The notes beneath the pieces were generated by a model. It had not been told where the DNA came from. It made no database searches and saw only the letters and a list, made by a program, of their open reading frames with translations. DNA of 64,000 nucleotides. Source: Hathewaya proteolytica DSM 3090. GTDB lineage: Bacteria > Bacillota > Clostridia > Clostridiales > Clostridiaceae. Numbering within the stretch: the first letter of the stretch is position 1; each line of letters starts with the position of its first letter. A program made the translations under genes and the position numbers. Shown piece by piece: positions 17,533 through 26,590 of this stretch. Location of the stretch: positions 184,193 through 248,192 of the forward strand of contig NZ_FRAD01000004.1 in assembly GCF_900142225.1 (NCBI RefSeq), read 5' to 3'.

Positions 17533-18738
17533 ATGATATCAGAGAAGTATTCTAATATGTTAAAAGGAAAATCAGTTATACGAAGGCTTTCAGAGTTTGC
17601 CACAGAAAGAGGGAAGGAGATTGGATATGATAATGTTTTTGATTATTCCCTGGGAAATCCCTCAGTGCCGGCACCAAAGGAATTCACTGAAGCCATGGTG
17701 GAAATGCTTAAAAATGAAGATCCAGTAAAACTTCATGGGTATAGTCCTACTCTTGGTATCCCTTTTGTAAGAGAAACAGTGGCTAAATCTCTAAAAGAAA
17801 GGTTTGGAATTCCTTACACGTTAAACCATATTTTTATGACTAGTGGTGCTGCTGGTGCCATTGCTCACGCCATAAGATGTGTAACAGAGCAGGGAGACGA
17901 GGTAATAACTTTCGCACCTTGTTTTCCGGAATATGTGCCTTATGTAAACCTTACAGGAGCAGTTCTTAAAATTGTAGCTGCCAATTATGAAAATTTCCAA
18001 ATAGATTTTGAAAAATTCCAAGATATGATAAATGAAAAAACCATGGCTATACTTATTAACACTCCTAACAATCCAAGTGGTGTAGCATATTCTGAAGAAA
18101 CAATAATTAAGCTTTGTAATATACTTTATGAGAAACAGAGAGAGTTTGGACACGATATTTTCTTAATATCCGATGAACCTTACAGAGAAATAGTTTTTAA
18201 TGGGGCAAAGCTACCTTGTGTATGCAAATATTATGATAATAGCATCATGTGTTATTCATTTTCAAAGTCCTTGTCTGTACCTGGAGAGAGAATAGGATAT
18301 GTAGCTTTCAATCCCGCCTGTGGAAAGTCTGAACTCCTTGTAAATATGTGCGGTCAGATATCTCGTGGTATTGGACACAATTGTCCCTCATCCATAATGC
18401 AATTAGCCATTGCTAAAACCATTAATCTTACAGCAGATTTAGGGGTTTATGAAAGAAACATGAATTTAATATATGAGAAGCTTGCAAAGCTTGGATTTAA
18501 GATGGTGAAACCAGATGGGACTTTTTATATTTTCCCTAAGGCACTGGAGGAGGATGCTAATTTATTTTGTGAAAAAGCATTGAAATATGATTTAATTCTA
18601 GTACCAGGTGATAGTTTTGGTGCTCCTGGGTACTTTAGAATGTCTTATTGCATCGATGAGGACAAGGTAAAGAGATCTCTTTCTGTGTTTGAAAAATTTG
18701 TAAGAGAAGAGTACCCTAAATATATAGTTATGCAATAA
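17533..18738 (+). CDS. Pyridoxal-phosphate-dependent aminotransferase, class I/II
   Basis: A 401-residue enzyme from ATG 17533 with GGGGTGAT upstream. Fold-type I landmarks: YSPTLGIPFVRETVA, TSGAAGAIAHAI, LINTPNNPSGVAYSEE, LISDEPYREIVF, and the PLP-lysine motif YSFSKSLSVPGERIGY. FYIFPKALE and the final FRMSYC (with Arg for the carboxylate) agree with the aspartate/aromatic aminotransferase group, subgroup I-gamma. It transfers an amino group between an amino acid and a 2-oxo acid; the substrate pair is unknown. It lies at the end of the exporter operon and may be co-transcribed. A separate promoter for pgi follows. Confidence 0.88.
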   Translation: MISEKYSNMLKGKSVIRRLSEFATERGKEIGYDNVFDYSLGNPSVPAPKEFTEAMVEMLKNEDPVKLHGYSPTLGIPFVRETVAKSLKERFGIPYTLNHIFMTSGAAGAIAHAIRCVTEQGDEVITFAPCFPEYVPYVNLTGAVLKIVAANYENFQIDFEKFQDMINEKTMAILINTPNNPSGVAYSEETIIKLCNILYEKQREFGHDIFLISDEPYREIVFNGAKLPCVCKYYDNSIMCYSFSKSLSVPGERIGYVAFNPACGKSELLVNMCGQISRGIGHNCPSSIMQLAIAKTINLTADLGVYERNMNLIYEKLAKLGFKMVKPDGTFYIFPKALEEDANLFCEKALKYDLILVPGDSFGAPGYFRMSYCIDEDKVKRSLSVFEKFVREEYPKYIVMQ

Positions 18739-18756
18739 ACAAGTATGTAACTGAGT

Positions 18757-18785
18757 TTGAAAATATCATAGTTTTGTAGTAAAAT
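18757..18785 (+). promoter_or_regulatory. Promoter of pgi
   Basis: TTGAAA at 18757-18762 and TAAAAT at 18780-18785, 17-base spacing, 44 bases before the pgi ATG. Confidence 0.7.
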
Positions 18786-18828
18786 ATGAACCTAGGGTAG
18801 TTATATTTATTTTGGGAGGATAGTTTGT

Positions 18829-20178
18829 ATGACAGAAATAAAAGTGGATATAAGAAAGGCAGCTCCATATTTAAAAGAGGATGAATTAAAAAATATGGAA
18901 TGCACTGTTAGTTGCGCAGCTAAAATGTTAGAAGAAGGCAGCGGAGCAGGAAATGACTTTTTAGGATGGGCAAATTTGCATGAAAAGTATGATAAGGATG
19001 AATTTAATAGGATAAAATCAGCTGCTGAGAAAATAAAAAACAACTCGGAAGTATTGGTGGTAATAGGTATTGGAGGTTCCTACCTGGGAGCTAGAGCTGC
19101 CATTGAAATGCTGAACAATTCTTTTTACAATTCTATGAAAAAGGAAAATAGAAAAACACCTGAAATATACTTTGCTGGAAATAGCATAAGTTCTACATAT
19201 CTTATGGATCTTGTGGACCTTGTGAAGGATAGAGATTTTTCTGTTAATGTTATTTCAAAATCTGGTACAACCACTGAGCCAGCTATTGCTTTTAGAGTTT
19301 TTAAAGAGCTTTTGGAAAAGAAGTATGGTAAAGATAAGGCAAAGGAAAGAATTTTTGCTACTACAGATAAAGCTAGAGGTGCTCTTAAATCTTTGGCAGA
19401 TGCAGAGGGCTACGAGACCTTTGTGATTCCAGATGATGTGGGTGGAAGATTTTCTGTGCTTACTGCTGTAGGACTTTTGCCTATTGCAGTTTCAGGCGTT
19501 AATATAGATGAAATTATGGAAGGTGCAGAAAAGGCCCGTGAAGAATTAAAATGTGGTGATGTACTAGAAAATCCATGTTATAAATATGTGGCAGCAAGAA
19601 ATGCACTTTACAGAAAGAATAAAACTACGGAGCTTCTTGTAAATTATGAACCAAGACTTCAGTATTTTTCTGAATGGTGGAAGCAACTTTATGGTGAAAG
19701 TGAAGGAAAGGATCAGAAGGGAATTTTCCCTGCTTCTGTGAACTTTTCGACGGATCTTCACTCCATGGGACAGTATATACAAGATGGACTTAGAAATATC
19801 TTTGAAACTGTAATCACTGTAAAAAATCCATCAAGGGATCTTGAAATAAAAGAAGCTAAGGAAGATTTAGATGGTTTGAATTATTTAAAGGGAAAAACTG
19901 TGGACTTCGTAAATAAAAAAGCTTATGAAGGTACATTGCTTGCCCACAATGATGGAGGAGTTCCAAACATAGTCATAGAAATACCGGAAATTAGTCCATA
20001 TTATTTTGGTTATATGGTTTATTTCTTTGAAAAAGCTTGTGGTATAAGTGGATATGTGCTTGGGGTCAATCCTTTTAATCAGCCGGGAGTGGAGGCATAC
20101 AAGAAAAACATGTTTGCCCTTCTTGGAAAGCCAGGGCATGAAAAGCTTAGAGAAGAGTTAATGGAAAGATTGAAATAA
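18829..20178 (+). CDS. pgi: Glucose-6-phosphate isomerase
   Basis: A 449-residue enzyme interconverting glucose 6-phosphate and fructose 6-phosphate in glycolysis and gluconeogenesis. Its length matches the short bacterial form in Bacillus and Clostridium. Signature stretches: VVIGIGGSYLGARAAIEML, VNVISKSGTTTEPAIAFR, DDVGGRFSVLTAVGLLPIA (the PGI signature 1 region), and GGVPNIVIEIPEISPYYFG toward the end. GGGAGG precedes ATG 18829. It is monocistronic between its own promoter and a strong terminator. Confidence 0.96.
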   Translation: MTEIKVDIRKAAPYLKEDELKNMECTVSCAAKMLEEGSGAGNDFLGWANLHEKYDKDEFNRIKSAAEKIKNNSEVLVVIGIGGSYLGARAAIEMLNNSFYNSMKKENRKTPEIYFAGNSISSTYLMDLVDLVKDRDFSVNVISKSGTTTEPAIAFRVFKELLEKKYGKDKAKERIFATTDKARGALKSLADAEGYETFVIPDDVGGRFSVLTAVGLLPIAVSGVNIDEIMEGAEKAREELKCGDVLENPCYKYVAARNALYRKNKTTELLVNYEPRLQYFSEWWKQLYGESEGKDQKGIFPASVNFSTDLHSMGQYIQDGLRNIFETVITVKNPSRDLEIKEAKEDLDGLNYLKGKTVDFVNKKAYEGTLLAHNDGGVPNIVIEIPEISPYYFGYMVYFFEKACGISGYVLGVNPFNQPGVEAYKKNMFALLGKPGHEKLREELMERLK

Positions 20179-20183
20179 AATAG

Positions 20184-20224
20184 GAGTTCTGCCTTTACTA
20201 TTATATAAAGGCAGAACTCTTTTG
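20184..20224 (+). terminator. Intrinsic terminator of pgi
   Basis: GAGTTCTGCCTTTA pairs with TAAAGGCAGAACTC (20206-20219), followed by TTTTG. It can also serve the leftward DUF4397 gene. Confidence 0.9.
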
Positions 20225-20226
20225 TT

Positions 20227-20859
20227 TTAGCTAAAAAATGATATATAGGAATTTCCGTCTAGTGGTATAAGAACCTGCAGTGGTGGGGTGTCATCTAAAA
20301 GCCCTACTAAATAAATAGTATAAAATTTATTTGGAAGTAGTTTCATATTTGGTACATACAATACTGAGTTTGTGGTGTTTGATAAGTTAATATCTATGTG
20401 GTAAATACTGGGTTGTAAAGATATATAGCCTTGCTTTTCAGTATAGCCAACATTTTGAAATAAAACTATTCCTTGAGATGTAATAACATCTACAGGTAGA
20501 GTATTAGGAGATAGATGTACAAGCCTTAAATATGATTTACTGGTGTCTATCTGTAATTTTGGATCTTTTACAGGGAAAAGTGATAAATCTTTTGCATCCT
20601 TTCCAATGGCACACACTGTTAAAATTTCATTTGGAGCAATTTTTATATCTTTTTCATAAATGAGCACAGCAGTGCCTGCTCTAAAGAGTTTTACATTGTA
20701 TGTTCCAGAAGATATAGGCAAATACTCGGTGAATCCTTTGTATTGTAGATTTTTTATGGTGGGTATGCTGTTGATATATACATCTACAGCGGGAGTTTGT
20801 GGAGAAGCGTGCAAAACACGTATAAATGATTTTATAGCATTGGGGATATTTACTTCCAT
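20227..20859 (-). CDS. DUF4397 domain protein
   Basis: A 210-residue beta-rich protein. The start is the ATG at 20859 (MEVNIPNAIKSF), preceded on the minus strand by GAAAGGATGA; a longer frame to 20886 runs into that ribosome binding site. It has two homologous halves: SFIRVLHASPQTPAVDVYIN and SYLRLVHLSPNTLPVDVIT, each continuing with a strand-rich repeat. DUF4397 domains are immunoglobulin-like and often occur on surface proteins, but this protein has no signal peptide or anchor. It may be cytosolic, spore-associated or secreted by a non-classical route. Function unknown. It is convergent with pgi. Confidence 0.85.
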   Translation of the reverse strand: MEVNIPNAIKSFIRVLHASPQTPAVDVYINSIPTIKNLQYKGFTEYLPISSGTYNVKLFRAGTAVLIYEKDIKIAPNEILTVCAIGKDAKDLSLFPVKDPKLQIDTSKSYLRLVHLSPNTLPVDVITSQGIVLFQNVGYTEKQGYISLQPSIYHIDINLSNTTNSVLYVPNMKLLPNKFYTIYLVGLLDDTPPLQVLIPLDGNSYISFFS

Positions 20860-21093
20860 TGAAATCATCCTTTCAAACATTATCAATACTAATATATTTT
20901 ACATATGGGATTTTGATACCAAATTCACAGAAAACTTTTGTATATAAAATAAATTGTTTTGTAGAATCTTCTATTTAATTAATTAAGCTTAGATTGGGTA
21001 TACTACATAAGAAATTAATAGTATATAATAAGATTGTGTTATGTTTAAATAGTCTTATGACATACAAAATACACATAGAAAGGCGTGATATAT

Positions 21094-22542
21094 ATGTTAG
21101 AACAGTTAAAAGAGCTTAAGAGTTATGAAGTTTTTAAGTTTTTTAAAGAGATGAACCAGATTCCAAGGGGATCTAAGAATGAAAAAGCTATAAGTGATTG
21201 GCTTGTAGATTTTGCTAAACAACGCAATCTAGAAGTAATTCAAGATGAAGCTTTAAATGTTATCATAAGAAAGCCAGGCACAAAAGGATATGAAAATTCA
21301 CCTATAGTTGTGATTCAAGGTCATATGGATATGGTCTGTGAAAAGGAAGATAGCAGCAACCATGATTTTGAAAAGGACCCAATTGCATTTATAGTGGATG
21401 GAGATATGCTAAGAGCAGACAAAACAACTCTTGGCGCAGATGATGGTATTGCTGTGGCTATGGGACTTGCTATTCTTGATTCTAAGGATATAAGTCACCC
21501 ACCAATTGAGCTATTAGTTACAACAGAGGAAGAAGTGGGGATGGGTGGTGCAGAAAACCTAGATCCTTCAAAGATAAAGGGAAGAAAGCTAATCAATATA
21601 GATTCTGAAGAAGAGGGCGTATTGCTTGTAAGTTGTTCTGGAGGTGTAAGAACAATTTTAGATATTCCTGTGGAGAGAGAACAAAATGAGGAGAGATGCT
21701 ACAATATTACCATAGATGGTCTTCAAGGTGGACACTCAGGTATGGAAATCCACAAGCAAAGAGGTAACGCCAACAAGCTCATGGGTCGCGTGCTAAGCGA
21801 TTTGAATAGCAACTGTGATATTAAAATTGTAGATATCAATGGTGGAGCAAAGATGAATGCCATTCCTAGAAGTTGTTCAGCTGCTTTTTCTACCAATGCT
21901 AAGGAAGAAATCATAGAAAAATTTGCTGTAAAATGGCAACAAACTCTATCTAACGAATTTTCATCTCAAGATAAAGATGTAAAGGTGACTTTTAAATCAG
22001 TTAAAAATGAAGGTAAAAGCTTTACAAAGAAGAGCACTGAAAATATAATATCAGCATTACTTCTTATACCAAATGGTGTGCAAACTATGAGTATGGAAAT
22101 AAAAGGACTTGTGGAGAGTTCTAGCAACTTAGGAATAGTTTTAACAAAGGATTCCATGGTAGAATTTGAAAGTGCTGTGAGAAGTTCTGTAAGTACTCTC
22201 AAGGAAGAAATTGTGGTTAGAAGTGAGCAATTGGCAAAGCTTTGTGGTGGAGAACTAAAAAAAGAAGCTGACTATCCTGCATGGGAGTACAAAAAAGATT
22301 CTGAACTTAGGGATACTTGTGTTGGAGTATTTAAGGAAATGTTTGGAAAGGAACCAGAAATTTCAGCAATTCATGCAGGGCTTGAATGTGGATTATTCGG
22401 TGGAAAATTTGGAGACGACATGGATATGATTTCTATGGGACCAGATACTTTTGATGTTCATACTCCAAAGGAACACATAAGCATTCCTTCCATCGACAGA
22501 ATGTATCAATACTTAATAGAGATTCTAAAAAAACTAAAATAG
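21094..22542 (+). CDS. pepD: Aminoacyl-histidine dipeptidase (Xaa-His dipeptidase)
   Basis: A 482-residue M20-family zinc peptidase that hydrolyses Xaa-His and other dipeptides in the cytosol. ATG 21094 follows GAAAGG; the upstream GTG at 21085 overlaps that site. Landmarks: FKEMNQIPRGSKNEKAIS at the N-terminus, PIVVIQGHMDMVCEK with the zinc-binding HxD, TTLGADDGIAVAMGLAIL with the bridging Asp, TEEEVGMGGA with the catalytic Glu, and SIPSIDRMYQYL at the end. Its length is the usual for PepD. It is monocistronic. Confidence 0.93.
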   Translation: MLEQLKELKSYEVFKFFKEMNQIPRGSKNEKAISDWLVDFAKQRNLEVIQDEALNVIIRKPGTKGYENSPIVVIQGHMDMVCEKEDSSNHDFEKDPIAFIVDGDMLRADKTTLGADDGIAVAMGLAILDSKDISHPPIELLVTTEEEVGMGGAENLDPSKIKGRKLINIDSEEEGVLLVSCSGGVRTILDIPVEREQNEERCYNITIDGLQGGHSGMEIHKQRGNANKLMGRVLSDLNSNCDIKIVDINGGAKMNAIPRSCSAAFSTNAKEEIIEKFAVKWQQTLSNEFSSQDKDVKVTFKSVKNEGKSFTKKSTENIISALLLIPNGVQTMSMEIKGLVESSSNLGIVLTKDSMVEFESAVRSSVSTLKEEIVVRSEQLAKLCGGELKKEADYPAWEYKKDSELRDTCVGVFKEMFGKEPEISAIHAGLECGLFGGKFGDDMDMISMGPDTFDVHTPKEHISIPSIDRMYQYLIEILKKLK

Positions 22543-22600
22543 AAATACCAAATTAAATATAGAGTGATAAATATAGAACAATAAATATAGCTATATAGTT

Positions 22601-22669
22601 AAGAGCATCCTGTGGTGAAGCTACTTTTGTCAATGAGACTGAGTGGTTTCACAATGACACGATGCTCTT
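22601..22669 (+). terminator. Long structured element after pepD, possible terminator
   Basis: AAGAGCATC (22601-22609) pairs with GATGCTCTT (22661-22669), enclosing about 50 bases with partial internal pairing (TGTGGTGAA with TTTCACA). The T-tract after it is short, so it may be a terminator or a small structured RNA element. Confidence 0.4.
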
Positions 22670-22754
22670 TACAATTCAGCCTAAATAGGAAAATTAATAA
22701 TATGTTTTTTTCTACACATAATATAAAAGAAATCAAATTTCCAGGAGAAAACAT

Positions 22755-23207
22755 ATGAAGAAAAAAGTTTATATTTATATTATGTTGATTTTAAGCACGG
22801 TGTTTGTAATATGGTATTTTTATGGTAACCGTATTTCCATAGGCAGGGCCATAAAGAAAAGGCGACAAGGTATGGAGGGGAACTATTCAAAGGTTATAAT
22901 AGATAAAACAAGCAGTGGGGATGTTGTACTTATCACTGAAGATGATAAAATAGTGGATAAGATAATGAATTATATAATTCCATTTACGGTGGAAGTTAGT
23001 GACGAAAATATTTTGTTAGGTGAAGATACATATACAATGAATTTTTATGGAGACAGTCTAGATGATGGGATGACAATAACCATAAACAATGGCAACTTGG
23101 TGGAGATTTACACCATCTATAAAAACAAGACTGAGATAAAAACTTATAAAATAATCGGCAATGTGTTGCGTATTAATGATATTTTGGAAAAAGCTAAATC
23201 TTCATAG
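22755..23207 (+). CDS. Membrane-anchored hypothetical protein
   Basis: A 150-residue protein starting MKKKVYIYIMLILSTVFVI; CCAGGAG precedes the ATG. Residues about 5-23 form a single transmembrane helix or uncleaved signal anchor (WYFYGNR follows), with the remaining domain outside the cell. The rest is a small beta-rich domain (KVIIDKTSSGDVVLIT, DTYTMNFYGDSLD, TITINNGNLVEIYTIY). I do not recognise a family; its pattern resembles short exported clostridial proteins of unknown function. It is the first of a closely spaced set of genes (fur-like, pepF, rhomboid, DUF1232). Confidence 0.65.
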   Translation: MKKKVYIYIMLILSTVFVIWYFYGNRISIGRAIKKRRQGMEGNYSKVIIDKTSSGDVVLITEDDKIVDKIMNYIIPFTVEVSDENILLGEDTYTMNFYGDSLDDGMTITINNGNLVEIYTIYKNKTEIKTYKIIGNVLRINDILEKAKSS

Positions 23208-23251
23208 AAATATGGAGAGTGCTGTGGTAAAATGATACTGAGGTGGTGTAT

Positions 23252-23710
23252 ATGAAGGCAGAAGAGTATTTGAGACAGTTTAATATAAAAGTTACTAAAG
23301 GAAGAATAAGAGTGTTAGATTGTTTTCTAGAAAAAAATTCTCCTATGACAGCAGAGGAACTTTACTTTATTCTTAGAGATGAGGATGTAAAGGTGGATTT
23401 GTCTACTATATATAGAACACTAGACGTTTTTGAAACAAAAAATATTGTAAATAAGATAATAGGTGAAAATGGTACCTTTAAATTTATATTAAAAAAGAAT
23501 GTACATAAGCATAAAATTCAGTGCTCAATTTGTCATAAGGAAGTAGAATATGAGTGCCCTATGCCACAGATTGAAGAAATATTGAGGAAAGAAACTGGCT
23601 TTTATGTAACTTGTGGGGACATTACACTGGAGGGCATATGCCACAAGTGTAAGGAAGATAAGAACAGCAATAGTGACAATAATAACAACAATAATAACAA
23701 AAAAAAATAG
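23252..23710 (+). CDS. Fur-family transcriptional regulator
   Basis: A 152-residue DNA-binding repressor. ATG 23252 is preferred over GTG 23243 since the latter overlaps GAGGTG. The N-terminal winged helix reads FNIKVTKGRIRVLDCFLE and LSTIYRTLDVFETKNIV (recognition helix). The C-terminal part has KHKIQCSICHKEVEYECP and GICHKCKED, giving two CxxC pairs for a structural zinc, as in Fur, PerR and Zur. Metal specificity (Fe, Mn/peroxide or Zn) cannot be decided; the HxH-rich motif of Fur proper is replaced by VHKHKIQC. The last residues are a run of asparagines and lysines encoded by a trinucleotide repeat. Confidence 0.88.
   Translation: MKAEEYLRQFNIKVTKGRIRVLDCFLEKNSPMTAEELYFILRDEDVKVDLSTIYRTLDVFETKNIVNKIIGENGTFKFILKKNVHKHKIQCSICHKEVEYECPMPQIEEILRKETGFYVTCGDITLEGICHKCKEDKNSNSDNNNNNNNKKK
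23678..23698 (+). repeat. AAY trinucleotide repeat encoding poly-Asn
   Basis: Seven consecutive AAT/AAC codons followed by AAA codons form the disordered C-terminal tail of the Fur-family protein. The tract could change length by slippage. Confidence 0.7.
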
Positions 23711-23743
23711 AAAAAATCAAAACCTATTGGGGAGGATTATAAA

Positions 23744-25549
23744 ATGTCTATGGAAACAGGTGTTAAGGATAGAGAGAGCATTGACAAAAAGTACAGATGG
23801 GCTATTGAGGAGATCTATGCAGATTTAGAAGCCTTTGAAAAGGACTTTGCCTTCGTAAAGGAGCAGAAAGAAAAGTTAAAGGACTTCAAGGGAAAATTAT
23901 CTCAGGGACAGCAACTTTATAACTATTTAAAACAAGAAGAAAAGGTGTATAGGGTTCTTGACAAATTATACGTGTATGCTTCTTTAAAGCGAGATGAAAA
24001 TACCATGATAGCTGAAAATCAAACACTTCAGCAGAGAGCAGATGTCCTATCTAGTGAAACCAATGCTATCATCTCTTATTTTGTACCAGAGGTATTGGAG
24101 ATTGGTGAAGAGAGAATAAAGGAAGAAATCAATGAAGTTCCAGAGTTGAAGCTTTATGAGTTTTATCTTATGAACATATTAGATGAAAAGCCACATACAT
24201 TGCCAAAGGAACAAGAGGAATTATTGTCAAAATTGGATTCTGCTTTTGGCGTTCCAGAGAATACTTGGAATATGCTTCTCAGTGCAGATTTAAAATTCCC
24301 TTGCATAACCACAAAAAATGGTGAGAAGATACAAATCAGTGATTCAAATTTTACGGCTTACCTTAAATCTAAAGATAGAGACCTTAGATTTAAAGCCTTT
24401 AAAGCTGCCTTTGGTGCATTTAAGGATTACAAAAATACCTTCGCTTCTTTGGTGCTTTCATCCATTAAAAATTTCGGTGTAAAGGCAAAAATGAGAAATT
24501 ATGAAAATGCATTGGAGTACGCATTAAAGCCAGATCATATACCTGTTAAGGTTCATGAAATTACTCTTGATACCATTCATAAAAATTTGCCAATACTTCA
24601 CAAATATATAGCTTTAAAGAAAAAGGTATTGAAAGTAGACGAGCTTCATATGTACGATATGTATGCACCATTGGTGGATAAAGTAGAAGATAACATACCT
24701 TACGAGGAGGGTGTAGAACTTATATTAAAGGGGCTTGCACCACTTGGCAAAGAGTACCTTGATATATTTAAGAGTGGTATAGAAAATAGATGGGTGGATG
24801 TTTACGAGAATAAGGGTAAAAAGGGTGGAGCATACTCCTGGGGTACCTACGACACAAAGGCTTATGTACATGTGAATTACAGCAATCACTATAGCGATGT
24901 TTCCATGTTAGCTCATGAAATGGGACATTCTATACACTCCTATTATTCAAACCACAATCAGCCATATATATATTCATTCCATAGTGGCTTTTGTGCAGAG
25001 GTAGCTTCTACAACTAATGAGTCCTTATTGGCTAAATACCTTATAGATGTAGAGGAAGATAAAAATAAAAAAATGTTTTACATTGCCGCACAATTAGAGC
25101 AAATGAGAATAGTAGTATTCAGGGCAGCTCTATTTGATGAGTTCGAACATCGTATAAATTTAGAACTGGAAAAGGGAAATATATTATCAGCAGATGATAT
25201 CTGCAAAATCTATCATGATTTAAATGTTATGTATTATGGAAATGATATTGTGGTGGATGATGATATTGACATGGAGTGGGCAAGAGTAGTACAATATTTC
25301 TCAAATTACTATAACTATCAGTATGTAACGGGATTCTCTGCTGGTAATTCATTTAGTAAGGCTATTCTAGAAGGTGGACAGGAAGCTGTAGACAAATACC
25401 TTACCTTCTTAAAGAGTGGGAATTCTTTAAATTCCATAGAACTTTTAAAACGGGCTGGTGTGGATATGACCACATCAAAACCATTACAGGATACTTTAGA
25501 CGTATTTGCAGAGAGAGTAGAAATGCTTGAGAATTTACTAACAGAATAA
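23744..25549 (+). CDS. pepF: Oligoendopeptidase F
   Basis: A 601-residue M3B zinc metallopeptidase that cleaves oligopeptides of roughly 7-17 residues, usually in the cytosol. GGGGAGGATT precedes ATG 23744. The catalytic motif is LAHEMGHSIHSYYS (HEMGH = HExxH, about 391-395), with the third zinc ligand Glu downstream in FCAEVASTTNESLL. N-terminal RWAIEEIYADLEAFEKD and C-terminal YYNYQYVTGFSAGNSF are typical of PepF. Length is normal (about 600). The gene lies between a Fur-like regulator and a rhomboid protease, close enough for one transcript. Confidence 0.95.
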   Translation: MSMETGVKDRESIDKKYRWAIEEIYADLEAFEKDFAFVKEQKEKLKDFKGKLSQGQQLYNYLKQEEKVYRVLDKLYVYASLKRDENTMIAENQTLQQRADVLSSETNAIISYFVPEVLEIGEERIKEEINEVPELKLYEFYLMNILDEKPHTLPKEQEELLSKLDSAFGVPENTWNMLLSADLKFPCITTKNGEKIQISDSNFTAYLKSKDRDLRFKAFKAAFGAFKDYKNTFASLVLSSIKNFGVKAKMRNYENALEYALKPDHIPVKVHEITLDTIHKNLPILHKYIALKKKVLKVDELHMYDMYAPLVDKVEDNIPYEEGVELILKGLAPLGKEYLDIFKSGIENRWVDVYENKGKKGGAYSWGTYDTKAYVHVNYSNHYSDVSMLAHEMGHSIHSYYSNHNQPYIYSFHSGFCAEVASTTNESLLAKYLIDVEEDKNKKMFYIAAQLEQMRIVVFRAALFDEFEHRINLELEKGNILSADDICKIYHDLNVMYYGNDIVVDDDIDMEWARVVQYFSNYYNYQYVTGFSAGNSFSKAILEGGQEAVDKYLTFLKSGNSLNSIELLKRAGVDMTTSKPLQDTLDVFAERVEMLENLLTE

Positions 25550-25579
25550 AATAATTAAAATGAAATGATGGTAATTTAA

Positions 25580-26575
25580 ATGGAAAAGTCAGACAAGGTA
25601 ATTCTTCAATATTTAATAGATGAATTCAGATATGGTGTTTCTGAAATAAGACTAGGGAATGTACCCAATACTTGGTGTGTATCAAAGATACATGAGGATA
25701 AAATAAATTATATTGTGTTTACCGAGGGTGGAACACAAAGATATTTTAATGAGTATAGACAAAGTATACTGGAGAAAACTTCTGGATTAAATATGAACGT
25801 TCAAGTCTATGAGTGCTTTTTGAAAAAGAATGTGGAAGATGTAATCAATCCCCACATGGAGCTCCTTGCAATTAATTTTTCAAAGGAGACCATGGAAGTT
25901 TATGGCATGGTAGACGAATCTGTGCTCTACGAAATACAATCATCTTTGCAATACTATAAAAGCCGATCCCGCGGTTCAGGGGAATTCTTTCATGAAAATA
26001 AAATAGTAGTGGCACTGATGGCTGTAAATATTTTGGCTTATATTATTGAAATTGTGTCAAATATAAAGATTGGGGGCGGCATTCTAGACATAGATATATC
26101 TGTGGTCTATAAGCTAGGGGCTCTTACAAATATCTCATACATTGGAAATGAATTTTATAGATTTATCACCAATATGTTTCTCCATGGGGGGCTACTCCAC
26201 ATTGCCAGTAATATGTATGCCTTGTTTGCCATCGGACCTCTTGTAAGGCAAGTTTATGGAGAGAAAAAATTCCTCATAATTTATTTTGGATCCGGGCTAA
26301 TTGCCTCTTTACTTACTTCTTTAACATTGGAAGGCGTGGCTGTGGGGGCTTCAGGAGCTATATTTGGATTACTAGGTGCTACTTTAGTTTTTGCATATAG
26401 AGCTAAAAAGAAGATTGGCAAGGGTCTTCTTTTAAATATTTTAAGTGTAATAGCTATCAATATTTTTATTGGTTTATCTGTAAAAAATATATCCAACATG
26501 GCCCACATGGCTGGACTGGTGGCGGGTATGTTAATAAGTTCTTTTATGTACGTATATACTTATAAGAAAAAATAG
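25580..26575 (+). CDS. Rhomboid family intramembrane serine protease
   Basis: A 331-residue membrane protein. Residues 1-135 form a soluble cytosolic N-terminal domain. Residues about 140-330 hold six to seven transmembrane helices with the rhomboid features: RFITNMFLHGGLLHIASNMYALF, the catalytic serine in GASGAIFGLLGA, and the catalytic histidine in NMAHMAGLVAG. It cuts transmembrane helices of substrate proteins, whose identity is unknown. There is no strong ribosome binding site (AAATGATGG upstream). It lies 30 bases after pepF and 15 before the DUF1232 gene, so the three are probably co-transcribed. Confidence 0.92.
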   Translation: MEKSDKVILQYLIDEFRYGVSEIRLGNVPNTWCVSKIHEDKINYIVFTEGGTQRYFNEYRQSILEKTSGLNMNVQVYECFLKKNVEDVINPHMELLAINFSKETMEVYGMVDESVLYEIQSSLQYYKSRSRGSGEFFHENKIVVALMAVNILAYIIEIVSNIKIGGGILDIDISVVYKLGALTNISYIGNEFYRFITNMFLHGGLLHIASNMYALFAIGPLVRQVYGEKKFLIIYFGSGLIASLLTSLTLEGVAVGASGAIFGLLGATLVFAYRAKKKIGKGLLLNILSVIAINIFIGLSVKNISNMAHMAGLVAGMLISSFMYVYTYKKK

Positions 26576-26590
26576 AGTGGGGGTGTAGAG

